Part shown: piece by piece, positions 1 to 9,301 of the stretch | How positions within the stretch are numbered: the first letter of the stretch is position 1 | Layout of the letters: every line of letters begins with the position of its first letter | Assembly (NCBI RefSeq): GCF_021789175.1 | Contig: NZ_CP084560.1 | Location: 248,001-312,000 of the forward strand | Direction of reading: 5' to 3' | Source: Arthrobacter sp. FW306-2-2C-D06B | GTDB lineage: Bacteria > Actinomycetota > Actinomycetes > Actinomycetales > Micrococcaceae | DNA: 64,000 bases | Program-made: the position numbers and the translations under genes | The notes under the pieces: model-generated | What the model saw: the letters and a program-made list of their open reading frames with translations, nothing else | Databases searched by the model: none | What the model was told of the DNA's origin: nothing

Positions 1-6
1 CCGCGT

Positions 7-48
7 GCTCCTGTCCTGCCGGGGCTGAGGTCCCGGCAGGACAGGAGC
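7..48. terminator. Perfect 17-bp stem-loop, probable terminator of the upstream gene
   Basis: Bases 7-23 are the exact reverse complement of bases 32-48, with an 8-nt loop. No T-run follows. The arm sequence CCCGGCAGGAC recurs at 61-71. It lies between whatever precedes the window and the ABC transporter operon, so it most likely ends the upstream transcript, or it may be an mRNA-stabilising hairpin after a binding-protein gene. Confidence 0.55.
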
Positions 49-106
49 CCCCGCCCCGGTCCCGGCAGGACCGGCCAAAACGTCCATTCCATCTCCCGAG
101 GTCAAA

Positions 107-1633
107 ATGGCTATACAACAGTTGGATTCACCAGAGCGAGTCAATCGGAGTGCCGCTCCGGAAATCACCGTCTCCGGAATCGGAAAGCGGTACGGTGCCA
201 GCACTGTGCTGCGCGATATCACGTTGTCGGTGGCTCCGGGGGAAATCCACGGCATCATGGGGGAAAACGGCGCTGGCAAGAGCACGCTGCTGAAGATCCT
301 CGGCGGCGCCATCGCGGCGGATTCCGGCGTCGTCAAGCTTGACGACCGGGAGGTGAAGATCACCGAGCCCCGGGACGCCATCGCACAAGGAATTTCCCTC
401 ATATCCCAAGAGCTGGCACTCATTCCTGGGCTTTCAGTGCTGGAGAACGTCTTCCTGGGCCGATGGGCCAACACGGGAAGCCTGCTCCGTTCGCGGCGGG
501 ACGCCGACCACTTCGAGCGACTCCTGGCCGAGACCGGCTTTGAGCTTGACCCCCGGGCGATGGCAGGGGACCTCCCCATCGGTCAGCAGCAGCAGGTCGA
601 AATCCTGAAAGCCCTCGCCCGTGGCGCCAAGGTGCTGTGCATGGACGAGCCGACGGCGGTCCTGAACGAGGCCGAGAAAGCAAAGCTGTTGGAGGTGATC
701 AGGAGCCTCGCGCGTTCAGGCACCACCGTCATCCTCGTATCGCACTATCTGGAGGAAGTCCTGGGTTTGGTGGATCGCGTGACCGTCCTCCGTGACGGAC
801 AGCACATCACCACTGAAGACGCCTCGGGGCACACGCCGGAGTCGCTCGTCGGCTTGATGGTCGGCAGGGAGGTCGATTTCCTCATCCCGGAGGTTCGGCC
901 GGTGCCTCCGGAAGCAAAAACGGTAGTCCAGGTGGCGGGACTGAGCAGCGCAAAAGTGCAAGACGTCTCCTTCACGGTCCGCCAAGGCGAAATCCTGGGC
1001 ATCGCGGGCTTGGTCGGCAGTGGCCGTAGCGAGACACTGCTCGCCATGTTCGGTGCTGATCGAATCACTGGTGGACATGTCCGGATCAACGGCCGACGCC
1101 TCCGGGGCAACTCCATCCGGGAAGCCATCAAAGCCGGAATGGCCCTCGTCCCCGAGTCGCGGAAAGAACAGGGCCTGGTCATGTCCCGGCCGGTGGACGA
1201 AAACATCGCCCTTTCCACCTTGTCGGGCCGATCATTGAGCGGTTTCGTCAGGGTAGCCCGGGAAAAGGCAGCCGTATCGGAGATCAGCCATTCCGTCGAC
1301 CTGCGCGGCGCCCGCCGCGGCTCGCTGATTGCCGATTTGTCCGGCGGAAACCAGCAGAAGGCGCTCTTCGCGAAGTGGCTGCTCAATCCTCCGGCGGTCC
1401 TGCTGGTGGACGAACCCACGCGTGGTGTCGACATCGCGGCCAAGGCGCGCATCCACGGCATGATTGCCGACCTCGCAGCAAAGGGCACGGCTGTCGTCGT
1501 CGTCAGCTCCGAACTCGAGGAAGTCATCGGCCTGTCCCACCGTATCCATGTCATGAGGCAAGGCCGCATCGTTGCTGAATTCGACCGGAACGCCTCCCGC
1601 GATGAAGTCATGACTTCCGCATTTCTGAAATAG
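107..1633 (+). CDS. Ribose-type sugar/nucleoside ABC transporter, double ATPase (RbsA/MglA family)
   Basis: This 508-aa protein has the usual length and two-domain build of RbsA/MglA ATPases, which energise uptake at the inner face of the membrane. Domain 1 carries Walker A GENGAGKS at residues 52-59 and a degenerate signature (IGQQQQ). Domain 2, from about residue 270, has a weak Walker A (GLVGSGRSE) and a good signature LSGGNQQK, the typical asymmetry of this family. It is followed without a gap by the permease gene. The periplasmic-type binding protein is not in the window and probably lies upstream. The substrate cannot be read from the sequence. The downstream hydantoinase-like and DUF917 genes suggest a cyclic amide or nucleobase-like solute rather than a sugar, which is inference. 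Confidence 0.93.
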   Translation: MAIQQLDSPERVNRSAAPEITVSGIGKRYGASTVLRDITLSVAPGEIHGIMGENGAGKSTLLKILGGAIAADSGVVKLDDREVKITEPRDAIAQGISLISQELALIPGLSVLENVFLGRWANTGSLLRSRRDADHFERLLAETGFELDPRAMAGDLPIGQQQQVEILKALARGAKVLCMDEPTAVLNEAEKAKLLEVIRSLARSGTTVILVSHYLEEVLGLVDRVTVLRDGQHITTEDASGHTPESLVGLMVGREVDFLIPEVRPVPPEAKTVVQVAGLSSAKVQDVSFTVRQGEILGIAGLVGSGRSETLLAMFGADRITGGHVRINGRRLRGNSIREAIKAGMALVPESRKEQGLVMSRPVDENIALSTLSGRSLSGFVRVAREKAAVSEISHSVDLRGARRGSLIADLSGGNQQKALFAKWLLNPPAVLLVDEPTRGVDIAAKARIHGMIADLAAKGTAVVVVSSELEEVIGLSHRIHVMRQGRIVAEFDRNASRDEVMTSAFLK

Positions 1634-2626
1634 GTGAATCAAATGACCACAGTTACCGTTGCCGGGTCCGAGCCGGCCGAGAAGAAATTCAAGCTCAATG
1701 TCAGGGATTTCGGGATCGTCTTCGGACTGATCGCCATCATGCTGTTACTGACCCTCAATACCGGAACGTTCCTGACCGGCCGAAACTTCATCAACCTGTT
1801 CGACCAAGCCGCCATCGTGGGACTGTTGGCCTCTGCCGCCACACTGTGTATCGTCAGCGGTGTCTTCGATCTCTCCTCCACCGCAAACCTGGCGGTCTCC
1901 GCCATCGCCGGAGTGATGATTACCCAGCACTTCGGGGTGATAGCGGGATTCGTCGGCGCATTGTTGGTAGGAGCCGCACTGGGAACCGTCACCGGGCTGA
2001 TCGTTGTCACTACGAAGGTGAATTCCTTCATAGGCACGCTGGCGGTAAGCATCATCTATCGCGGCCTGGCCATCGTGATCACGGGCGGAGCCATCGTCTC
2101 GCCGCTGCCCGAGCAACTTGCCGCCTTCCAGACGTGGACCTGGCCGAGCCTCTTCAGCCTCACTGCCGGCTCTGTGCTCATGGTTGCCATGACGATCGTC
2201 CTAGGCATCGTCCTCTGGCGCACTACGTTTGGACGCAGGATTTACGCCGTGGGAGGCAATAAGGAAGCGGCACGCCTTAGCGGTATCCGCACAGGTTCCA
2301 TCCACGTCGCCGTCTTTGCCATCAGCGGCCTGTGCTCCGCGATGGCCGGCATGATTCTTGCTTCACGCGCAGGCTCAGCCCAGCCAGCCATGGCCATCGG
2401 CATCGAACTCACGGCCATTGCCGCCGTAGTCATTGGAGGCACCAGCATTCTCGGCGGACACGGCGCTATGTGGCGGGCCTTCGTCGGAGTCATGATCCTG
2501 ACCGTCATCGGCAACGGCTTCAACCTGCTCCACTGGGACACCACCTACCAGCAGGTTGTCACCGGCGTCCTCATTCTGCTTGCAGTCGCCGCGGACGGAT
2601 TGTTCTTCCGCAAGCGCACCGGATAG
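1634..2626 (+). CDS. Ribose-type ABC transporter permease (RbsC family)
   Basis: The 330-aa polytopic membrane protein has about eight to ten hydrophobic segments. It also has the family signature around GGTSILGGHGAMWRAFVGV near residues 270-290, the BPD_transp_2 region. It forms the channel for the ATPase encoded immediately upstream. The first possible start is a GTG touching the ATPase stop codon. An ATG three codons later (1643) is equally plausible, and either way the pair is translationally coupled. A single permease gene implies a homodimer. A binding-protein gene is missing on this side. Confidence 0.92.
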   Translation: MNQMTTVTVAGSEPAEKKFKLNVRDFGIVFGLIAIMLLLTLNTGTFLTGRNFINLFDQAAIVGLLASAATLCIVSGVFDLSSTANLAVSAIAGVMITQHFGVIAGFVGALLVGAALGTVTGLIVVTTKVNSFIGTLAVSIIYRGLAIVITGGAIVSPLPEQLAAFQTWTWPSLFSLTAGSVLMVAMTIVLGIVLWRTTFGRRIYAVGGNKEAARLSGIRTGSIHVAVFAISGLCSAMAGMILASRAGSAQPAMAIGIELTAIAAVVIGGTSILGGHGAMWRAFVGVMILTVIGNGFNLLHWDTTYQQVVTGVLILLAVAADGLFFRKRTG

Positions 2627-2710
2627 GCCCTCGTGGGGGGACGCTATATACATGGAACATGGTCGTGACCTGTTGAGGGAGCTGCCGCAGGCTGAACAGG
2701 AGGCCGAACA

Positions 2711-4063
2711 ATGCGCATAGGGCTGCGGTTGCAGGGAACAAGCTGCAGGGCCTTGGTGCTGGACGGGCACAGCGTGGTGGCCGCCGCGGCTGCGGTGCGG
2801 TGCAGCACGCTTGCGGAGGCAGTCGACACCACCTTCGAAGAGCTTCGTCACGACCTTGGTGCGGAAGCTACGAAAGTCACGGACATTACCGCCGACGCCG
2901 GACCCGTCCTCGCAGCACGGAAACTAGCCTCGGTCATCGCGATCCGGATCTCGCCCCGCCCGCCTGCGGACGCGTTCCACGTGACTGGGCTGCCAGCACT
3001 CGTCGAACCCGTGGTGGCCCGGACCATCCACGTCGGCGGAGGCCACGACCTGAGGGGACGCCCCCTCGCTCCGCTTGGGTTGGAGGCTTTCCTGGCCGAA
3101 CTTCCGGACATCCTCTCCCGAGAGGTAAGGAACATTGCAATCACTTCCGTGGGGTCGACGGCGTCGAAGGATCACGAAATGCGCATTGCCGATGCCATCT
3201 TGTCCAGTGACAGCGAAATGCGCATCAGCATCTCCAGTGACTTCTATTCCAGCGTCTTCCGCGACCGTGACTACACAGCCATCCTGAATAGCGCCCTCAT
3301 GGAAACAGGGGAGGGCCTGGCCGCGATGCTGGAAGCGTCGGGACGGCGGCATTTTCCCTCCGCCACGATGTGGTTCGCCAAGAACGACGGCGGCCGTGCG
3401 CCGCTTGCGCGGCTGGCTGTGATTCCGATTCACGGGTTGCGCCCCGAACCCGCCATGCAGATCCTCGGCGCGGCTACCTTGGCCGGCGCCCCGGACGGGG
3501 AGGTCGTCATCTGCGCGGACTCGGGGGTCACTGTGGGCCAAATCCGCGGGGGCCTCCCTGCTACGCGAAGCGTCATCCGCCAAGGGTACGAGGCGAGCCT
3601 CGCCAGCAACGCCGCCGTCGTCGAGCCGTACACGGCCGATCATCCGGTCCGCCCGGCGGTCCCCTCGGTGATCGCCGACCTCCGAAGCGGGCAGGACACC
3701 CCGCTCCCGTTCGGGCTCGTTCCCACGCTGGCAGCTGCGCACGACGCCGCGCAGGTGGGGTCCGCCGTCGCGCCCCTGACCGCCTGGATCGACAGGTTGG
3801 AGACGGTAAGCGGGCGGGCGGACCTCCAGTTGGTGCAGCGTCGCGCGGAAGAAGATGCCGAGTCGGCAGCCGTTCAGTTGGGGGCGAGCCCGGGGCTCAC
3901 GCGGATCATTGAATCGAACGTGTACGCCATGCCCTACGGCAACCCCGGCATCGTGCGGATCAGGGTCCAAGCGGCTGGTGAAGTCTCCGGGGACACGATG
4001 GAAGATGCCGCCGAAATTCAAGGACGGGCACCTTTCGGGGCGGAAGAGGGTGCCACCCGATGA
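2711..4063 (+). CDS. Hydantoinase/oxoprolinase-family protein (HyuA-like, 450 aa)
   Basis: The protein shows the divergent hydantoinase A/oxoprolinase pattern. A middle section with an ATMWFAKNDGG-like motif (near residues 217-227) is followed by a PAMQILGAATLAG stretch, which resemble the glycine-rich nucleotide-binding elements of the family. It is shorter than full HyuA (about 650-700 aa). Partnership with a separate DUF917 protein is a known arrangement, and here the two genes overlap by 4 bases (ATGA). The predicted role is ATP-dependent opening or handling of a cyclic amide (hydantoin-like) substrate in the cytoplasm, and the real substrate is unknown. A good ribosome binding site (CAGGAGG) stands 7 nt before the ATG. 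Confidence 0.75.
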   Translation: MRIGLRLQGTSCRALVLDGHSVVAAAAAVRCSTLAEAVDTTFEELRHDLGAEATKVTDITADAGPVLAARKLASVIAIRISPRPPADAFHVTGLPALVEPVVARTIHVGGGHDLRGRPLAPLGLEAFLAELPDILSREVRNIAITSVGSTASKDHEMRIADAILSSDSEMRISISSDFYSSVFRDRDYTAILNSALMETGEGLAAMLEASGRRHFPSATMWFAKNDGGRAPLARLAVIPIHGLRPEPAMQILGAATLAGAPDGEVVICADSGVTVGQIRGGLPATRSVIRQGYEASLASNAAVVEPYTADHPVRPAVPSVIADLRSGQDTPLPFGLVPTLAAAHDAAQVGSAVAPLTAWIDRLETVSGRADLQLVQRRAEEDAESAAVQLGASPGLTRIIESNVYAMPYGNPGIVRIRVQAAGEVSGDTMEDAAEIQGRAPFGAEEGATR

Positions 4064-5142
4064 GCGCCCTGCTGACGGTGCAGGATGTCCGGCACCTGAG
4101 AACCGGCGCCCACTTCCTGGCCTGCACCATCGACCCGACAGCCATCTACGTTTACGCGGAGATGATCGAAAAGGCCATGGAAAACCGTGCCTTGGAACTC
4201 ATCCCGATTGACGAGCTGGCCCCCGATGACCTCGTGGTTGCGGTCGGAATGGTTACTCAGGGTCTCTTGATCGCGGATATGCCTCCGGTAGGCGATGAGT
4301 TCATCGGGTGCATCCGTGCCATCGAGGCCACGCTCGGCCGACAGGTACGGGCGATCTATTCGCTGGCCGCCGCCAACATCAACGGAATTGTTCCCCTCAT
4401 GGTCGGGCTGCAGTCCTCGCTGCCGGTGATTGATTCCGACCCCATGGGCCGTGTTTTTCCCTTGATCAGCCAAACAACGCTGAACATCGGCCACGTCCGC
4501 ATCAGTCCGATCGCCCTCATGGGAGTTACCGGCGAACGCGCTGTGGTGGAGGCTGAGAACCCGCAGCGGGCCGAAACCCTGGTGCGGGCCCTCGTCACGG
4601 AGATGGGTGGGTGGGCCGCTACAGCCATGTATCCGTGCTCAGCGGGCCAAATGCGCGAGCACGGCGTCCACGGCTCCATCAGTCGGATGATCCGAATCGG
4701 GGAGATTCTCGACGCTGAAACCTCGGTCGAACGCAAGTTCCAGCAGCTCGCTGAATTTCTGGGGGCCACCCGGATTGCCCGGGCCCGGGTGAGTCACGTC
4801 GAAGGCCTGTCGCGCCCTTCGGATCTAGGCCTTCCGGCGCTGCCGTCGAGCGTTACGCTCTTGGACGAACGATCCGGGCAGATCATCCGCTTGGAGATCC
4901 AGAATGAAATCCTGCTGGTCCTCGTCGACGGCGCCATCGCTGCGGCCGTCCCGGACATCGTCTCGCTGCTCAACTCCGAGCACGGCACGGTCGTCAACAT
5001 CGACGATGTGCGGGTGGGCGATGTCATTGACGTCTTGAAGATCAGGGCTGCGGCGCAGTGGTACTCGGAGGCTGGCCTTGATCTTGCTGAACCAAAGGCC
5101 TTTGGTATTCCGATCGAGCACCCAAGGCGGCAACATGCGTAG
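4060..5142 (+). CDS. DUF917 / S-methyl-thiohydantoin desulfurase-like protein
   Basis: This 360-aa protein matches the DUF917 pattern. There is an N-terminal domain with a conserved acidic/aromatic core, then DSDPMGRVFPLISQTT near residues 126-141 and ATAMYPCSAGQM near residues 187-198. The family is found beside or fused to hydantoinase/oxoprolinase proteins, and one branch has been described as acting on thiohydantoins. The ATG overlaps the stop of the hydantoinase-like gene, so the two are translationally coupled and probably form one enzyme system. The usual glycine-run near the N-terminus is weak here (RTGAHFLAC), so the exact reaction may differ. Confidence 0.75.
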   Translation: MSALLTVQDVRHLRTGAHFLACTIDPTAIYVYAEMIEKAMENRALELIPIDELAPDDLVVAVGMVTQGLLIADMPPVGDEFIGCIRAIEATLGRQVRAIYSLAAANINGIVPLMVGLQSSLPVIDSDPMGRVFPLISQTTLNIGHVRISPIALMGVTGERAVVEAENPQRAETLVRALVTEMGGWAATAMYPCSAGQMREHGVHGSISRMIRIGEILDAETSVERKFQQLAEFLGATRIARARVSHVEGLSRPSDLGLPALPSSVTLLDERSGQIIRLEIQNEILLVLVDGAIAAAVPDIVSLLNSEHGTVVNIDDVRVGDVIDVLKIRAAAQWYSEAGLDLAEPKAFGIPIEHPRRQHA

Positions 5143-6670
5143 ATCGAAAAGCGAGAGCCATCTGGATGTCGCCGGACTCCTGGCGCACGGCTCCCTCCGC
5201 GGCACCACCCCGCTGTATCTCACCCCGTCCAGCGCGGCAATCGAAGGCGTCGTTCTTGTCTCCCGGCTTGATGCCATCCAGCGGGTGCGGCCCAACACCG
5301 TCATCGTCCTGTCAGCGGAAATGGGCTCCGGCGGCTGGCTGGTATCCGCAGCCCTGCGGCACGCCTGGGAGCGGAAGGCCAGCGCCGTCGTCGTCGCTGG
5401 AAGTACCTACTCCAGCGCGGTGATCGGCCTCGCCGAGCGGCTGGGTATCACCTTGCTGGCCGCCGAGGGCGAGACGTCGGGCATCGCCCTCGCACTGGCC
5501 GCTGAAATCGGCGCTGCCCTGTCTGTGGTGGACGCTGAGCTGGCGCGGTTTGCCCGAGCGGTCGCGAAGGACACTACCTTGGGAGCTGTCCTGAAGACCA
5601 TCTCCAGGGAGCTGGACGGTATTGAAATCTTGCTGGAGTACGACACCGTGAGCCTGGCGTCCGCGGGAACGCCCACCAGGGACGCAGTCGAAATCATCAC
5701 CGCGGATGTTCGCGGATCGAATACCTCCATCCCGTCCAGGCTCACCGCGCGAGTGCCAAGATCCGGAGTCCACAACCTGCAGCTCGTCCGGTCGATCCTC
5801 GAGGTGGCCACGCCGTCGGTAAGCGCTGCGTGGCTGTTGGGAGATGTCCTCGACACCGCGCGTGCAGTACCCACGGCGGCCCTGGTCGGCTTAAACCACG
5901 ACCCCGATTCCTCCTGGACCACGTTCGTGGAACGTCACCGGCACTTGCTCTTCCAACTGGGCTGGCGTGGGGAGGAGCAATATGTGGCCGTATGGATCCG
6001 CAGGGCGTCGTTGGAACCCCATCGTCCGGAGCTTACAGCGGTGCTGCGGCTGCTTTGGCGGAAAGTCACAGTCCGCAGTCCCTTGGCCGAAGTCCACGGT
6101 GGTTGGCTCGCCCTGGTTCCCGCCGGATACCAAGAAGCGGCGGATCAGCTCGAAGCGCGGATCCGGGTCCGTCTCGGGAAGTCTTTGGCGGAACTGGGCC
6201 TGGGGGCGGGACTCTCCCGCTGGCGCGAGGAACCCGCGGCACTGCCGAATATCGTCCGTGAATCCCGTTTGGCCGCTGAATCCGCTCTCTCGACCGGACC
6301 CGGCACGGTGGCAGGCTTTGCCAATCTCGACGTCGCGGCGGCCGCGACCTTCGTCGATGAGGACTCGGTCCTGCTCGTGGCCGAACTGACGCTGCCGCTG
6401 CTCATGGCCAGCCCGGACAGGGACCTCGTCATTGCGGCTGCAGGGGCCTTCCTCGACCACCACGGCTCCGTCAGCCTCGCAGCAAGCTCCCTTGACCTGC
6501 ACCGGAACACCCTGCAGACCAGGCTCAACCGTGCCCGCGAGCTGGGCGTCCCCCTCGACATCCCAGCCAAGCTTTTGTCCGTCCATCTCATTCTCAGCGC
6601 ACTTCGCCGTTCAATCCACAGTATGACGAGTTCCGCCAATCCCGGCCCAAACCAGAAAGGACTCCCATGA
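5135..6670 (+). CDS. PucR-family transcriptional regulator
   Basis: The C-terminus (about residues 440-500) has the PucR C-terminal helix-turn-helix arrangement, with the core LAASSLDLHRNTLQTRLNRA. The N-terminal 130 residues look like the purine catabolism regulator-type sensor domain, and the middle is a GGDEF-like/CdaR-type region. The start at 5135 follows AAGGCGG by 4 nt and overlaps the DUF917 gene by 8 bases. An earlier in-frame ATG at 5078 lies deep inside DUF917 and is less likely. PucR proteins usually activate purine, allantoin or amide catabolism, so this is the likely local regulator of the cluster. Confidence 0.85.
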   Translation: MRRSKSESHLDVAGLLAHGSLRGTTPLYLTPSSAAIEGVVLVSRLDAIQRVRPNTVIVLSAEMGSGGWLVSAALRHAWERKASAVVVAGSTYSSAVIGLAERLGITLLAAEGETSGIALALAAEIGAALSVVDAELARFARAVAKDTTLGAVLKTISRELDGIEILLEYDTVSLASAGTPTRDAVEIITADVRGSNTSIPSRLTARVPRSGVHNLQLVRSILEVATPSVSAAWLLGDVLDTARAVPTAALVGLNHDPDSSWTTFVERHRHLLFQLGWRGEEQYVAVWIRRASLEPHRPELTAVLRLLWRKVTVRSPLAEVHGGWLALVPAGYQEAADQLEARIRVRLGKSLAELGLGAGLSRWREEPAALPNIVRESRLAAESALSTGPGTVAGFANLDVAAAATFVDEDSVLLVAELTLPLLMASPDRDLVIAAAGAFLDHHGSVSLAASSLDLHRNTLQTRLNRARELGVPLDIPAKLLSVHLILSALRRSIHSMTSSANPGPNQKGLP

Positions 6671-7122
6671 GTTCCCAGTTCGACAACTTTGACGATGTCT
6701 ATGCCGCCGCGCAGGAAGGGCCCGGCGTCATCCTGTTCACCGCTTCCGTCGTCGCCGACGCAGGCACCAGCATGGCGCGCGTCTATACGAGCCACCCAGG
6801 GGTCTACCCCGTCGGCGGAAGGAAGACCCTGGACGGGGACACCAACCCGGTGTGGCTCGAGCAGGTCCTTAAGGGCCAGCAGCCGTTCCTTGGGGCGGAC
6901 AAGGACGCAGTCCGGTCGTTCTTCTTCGACTCCGCAACCATTGAGTCGCTGGGTTGCGGTGCCATCGTCAACGTTCCAGTGGTAAGCAACGGAGAGACCA
7001 TCGGATCCATGAACTTCCTTGCCCCTGAGGGTAGCTATGGTCAGTCATCGGTGGATGCGGCCGTGGAGATCGCCCAGCGCTCCGTGCCGCTGTTCGAACA
7101 AGCGCTCACCACCACCAACTAA
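6667..7122 (+). CDS. Small GAF-domain protein
   Basis: The 151-aa protein is essentially one GAF domain. It has a central strand/loop region and the characteristic end IVNVPVVSNGETIGSMNFLAPEG near residues 107-129. It overlaps the PucR gene by 4 bases and so belongs to the same operon. The ligand is unknown. In this position it may sense the pathway substrate, or it may be a small enzyme reusing the GAF fold, as some maleate/cis-enoate-type proteins do. Neither can be decided from sequence. Confidence 0.75.
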   Translation: MSSQFDNFDDVYAAAQEGPGVILFTASVVADAGTSMARVYTSHPGVYPVGGRKTLDGDTNPVWLEQVLKGQQPFLGADKDAVRSFFFDSATIESLGCGAIVNVPVVSNGETIGSMNFLAPEGSYGQSSVDAAVEIAQRSVPLFEQALTTTN

Positions 7123-7185
7123 TCCTTCGCGGGCGGCCGCCAAGGAGCGGCGCCCGCGAAAACAGCTGAAAAGGGGCTTCCACAC

Positions 7186-8400
7186 GTGACCAACACGACG
7201 CCGGGAACACTGACCATCCTTAACGCCCTCATCTTCGATGGCGAGACCCGGAACCTGCTCGAGGGTTCCATCACCGTCCGCGAAGGCCGGATCACGGAAG
7301 TGGGGCGAGACGTGGAAGAGGCCGGAACAATCGTTGACGCCGACGGCCGTACCGTGATTCCCGGGCTCATCGATGCGCATTTCCATGCCTATGCGCTCAG
7401 CTTGACTGCCGCCAAGAACGAAACAGGGCCATTGAGCTACTCTGCGCTCGCAGGGGCCCGGCGACTTGAGTCGGCCTTGAACAGGGGCTTCACGAGCGTC
7501 CGTGACGTGGCCGGGGGAGACATAGGCCTCGCCAATGCCATCGACGAAGGCTTGTACGCAGGTCCGAGGTACTTCTTTACCGGACCTGCCCTGAGCCAGA
7601 CAGGTGGCCACGGTGACATCCGGGCCGCGGACGACGGCGGTTGCTTCCATGGCGGCCACATGTGCGAAGTGGTGGACGGTGCGGATGAGCTGCTGCGGGC
7701 CGTGCGCAACCGCTTCCGCACCGGAGCCACGGCCATCAAGCTCATGACGTCCGGCGGAGTCATTTCCCCCGTCGACCCCATCAGGGTTCCACAATACAGC
7801 TCGGCCGAAATCCGAACGGTAACGGAAGAGGCGTCCCGCCGGGGCAGCTATGCGACGGCCCACGCTTACTCGCCCGAGGCCATCCGTCATTCGGTGCTCA
7901 ACGGGGTGCGCTGTATTGAGCACGGCAATCTGTTGGACGCTGAAACTGCCCGCTTGATGGCTGACCACGAGGTCTACCTGGTACCAACGTTGGCGACCTA
8001 CGACGCTATGGCCCGGCGTGGCGAAGAAGTCGGTCTCACGGAGGTAGGGGCGGCCAAGAACCTGGAAGTGCTGAATGCCGGCCGGAACGCCGTCGAGCTG
8101 GCCCGCGACGCGGGAGTCCGGATTGGATTTGGTACGGACCTCATGGGGGAGTTGGAGGATGAGCAATTGGCCGGGCTCCGCCTGCAATGCGAAGCATTGG
8201 GTGTCTACGATGCGCTTCGCTCGGCAACATCGACCAACGCAGCCCTGTTGCGTCGCGATGACCTGGGCCGTATAGCCGAAGGAGCCTTGGGAGACTTGGT
8301 CATCCTGGACGGAAATCCCGTTGACGACCCGTCGGTGCTCTGGGACGAAAGCCGCACGCGTACAGTCATCAAGGCGGGACGGATCATCACAAGGCAGTAG
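7186..8400 (+). CDS. Metal-dependent amidohydrolase (imidazolonepropionase/Xaa-Pro dipeptidase-like)
   Basis: This 404-aa amidohydrolase-superfamily protein shows a TIM-barrel metal site. There is an HFHAY motif near residue 66, a probable carboxylated lysine region (ATAIKLMTSGG), HAYSPEA and CIEHGNLLD histidines, and a GFGTDLMGE aspartate. The C-terminal strand GDLVILDGNPVDD is typical of the group. GTG is the start codon, preceded by AAAAGGGGC. It is the last gene of the hydantoinase-like cluster and would hydrolyse a cyclic or peptide-like amide in the cytoplasm. Similarity to HutI-type enzymes is superfamily-level only. It lacks the HutI N-terminal pattern and lies 34 kb from the hut genes. 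Confidence 0.85.
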   Translation: MTNTTPGTLTILNALIFDGETRNLLEGSITVREGRITEVGRDVEEAGTIVDADGRTVIPGLIDAHFHAYALSLTAAKNETGPLSYSALAGARRLESALNRGFTSVRDVAGGDIGLANAIDEGLYAGPRYFFTGPALSQTGGHGDIRAADDGGCFHGGHMCEVVDGADELLRAVRNRFRTGATAIKLMTSGGVISPVDPIRVPQYSSAEIRTVTEEASRRGSYATAHAYSPEAIRHSVLNGVRCIEHGNLLDAETARLMADHEVYLVPTLATYDAMARRGEEVGLTEVGAAKNLEVLNAGRNAVELARDAGVRIGFGTDLMGELEDEQLAGLRLQCEALGVYDALRSATSTNAALLRRDDLGRIAEGALGDLVILDGNPVDDPSVLWDESRTRTVIKAGRIITRQ

Positions 8401-8547
8401 CCAGCCGCGCCGAGGCCCACTGTTGAGCGCGAGCTCGCCGGAACGGTGCCGGCTCGCCCGAGCCTTTCGGCGACCCGGGCGCGTTCCAGCGATTTCGACG
8501 GCGACGGCGACGGCGGGCAAGGGAGAAAGGGCGCATAGGCTCTTCCC

Positions 8548-9165
8548 ATGGAAACAGTCGTCTGGTCCAAACCGGAAAATGAGCGCGCCGGGACGCCGCT
8601 GCTTGTGATGATGCATGGGTACGGCACGGACGAGCAGCGGATGGTGAATCTCTTTCCCCAGCTCCCCAAAGAATTCACCTGCGCCGCGCTCCGTGGGCCC
8701 ATGCCGATCGGCGACCACTATGGCTGGTTCCTGCTGGACTACTTCCTGGCCAATGACTTTGCGGACGTCATCACCGCCACCAACAAGGTGTTCGCCTGGA
8801 TTGACTCAGTCAAACGCAACCACAGCAGCGTGAGCCTTCTGGGCTATTCCCAAGGCATGGCCATGGCCAGTACGCTTCTGCGGCTTCGTCCGGAAGGCTT
8901 CCAAGCGACGGTGGGCCTCTCCGGATTCGTGCTGGAAAACGACCTCCTGGCGCTCAGCGAATCCTTCGACTCGCCGCCGCCGTTCTTCTGGGGCAGGGAC
9001 AAAGCCGATCCCGTGATCTTCAGTGACGCCATTGAGCACACGGCGGAATGGCTCGACAAAAACACCGCACTCACCGCGCGAACCTACCCTGGGATGGGGC
9101 ATCGGATCGAGGCCCCGGAAATGAGTGATGTCAGCGCGTTCCTGAGGTATTACGTCCTTCGTTGA
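8548..9165 (+). CDS. Phospholipase/carboxylesterase-family alpha/beta hydrolase
   Basis: The 205-aa length fits the small acyl-protein thioesterase/carboxylesterase (YpfH/Abhydrolase_2) family. The nucleophile elbow GYSQGM lies near residues 98-103. The acid is likely the aspartate in GRDKADPVI, and the histidine is in YPGMGHRIEAPEM near the C-terminus. No signal peptide is seen, so it is cytoplasmic. It stands alone between two operons. The substrate is unknown. Confidence 0.85.
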   Translation: METVVWSKPENERAGTPLLVMMHGYGTDEQRMVNLFPQLPKEFTCAALRGPMPIGDHYGWFLLDYFLANDFADVITATNKVFAWIDSVKRNHSSVSLLGYSQGMAMASTLLRLRPEGFQATVGLSGFVLENDLLALSESFDSPPPFFWGRDKADPVIFSDAIEHTAEWLDKNTALTARTYPGMGHRIEAPEMSDVSAFLRYYVLR

Positions 9166-9221
9166 GGTGAGGTCCGCGTCACATTCGAGGGTGCCGGAAT
9201 ACAACTCTTGATTGCCAAAAT

Positions 9222-9235
9222 TGTAAGCGCTTACA
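9222..9235. promoter_or_regulatory. Perfect 14-bp palindrome, LacI-type operator
   Basis: TGTAAGCGCTTACA is perfectly self-complementary, with the CG centre and A/T flanks typical of LacI/GalR-family operators. It lies 67 bp before the LacI-family start codon that opens the GH65 module, so autoregulation and control of the two enzyme genes is the natural reading. Confidence 0.75.
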
Positions 9236-9301
9236 CTCTTCTTCGGCGGTGCAAGGATGTGGCGCTAAATCCAGAAGATGAAAGGGTTGAGGCCGTGTTG
9301 A

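Noticed and set aside
7186..8400. Amidohydrolase as the missing hutI
   Set aside because: It shares only superfamily metal motifs, sits in a different operon 34 kb away, and has no hut-type operator in front of it.
7045..8718. Long minus-strand open frame (557 codons) opposite the amidohydrolase
   Set aside because: It mirrors the codon structure of the amidohydrolase and esterase genes, has no family motif, and runs across two real genes. High GC routinely opens such antisense frames.
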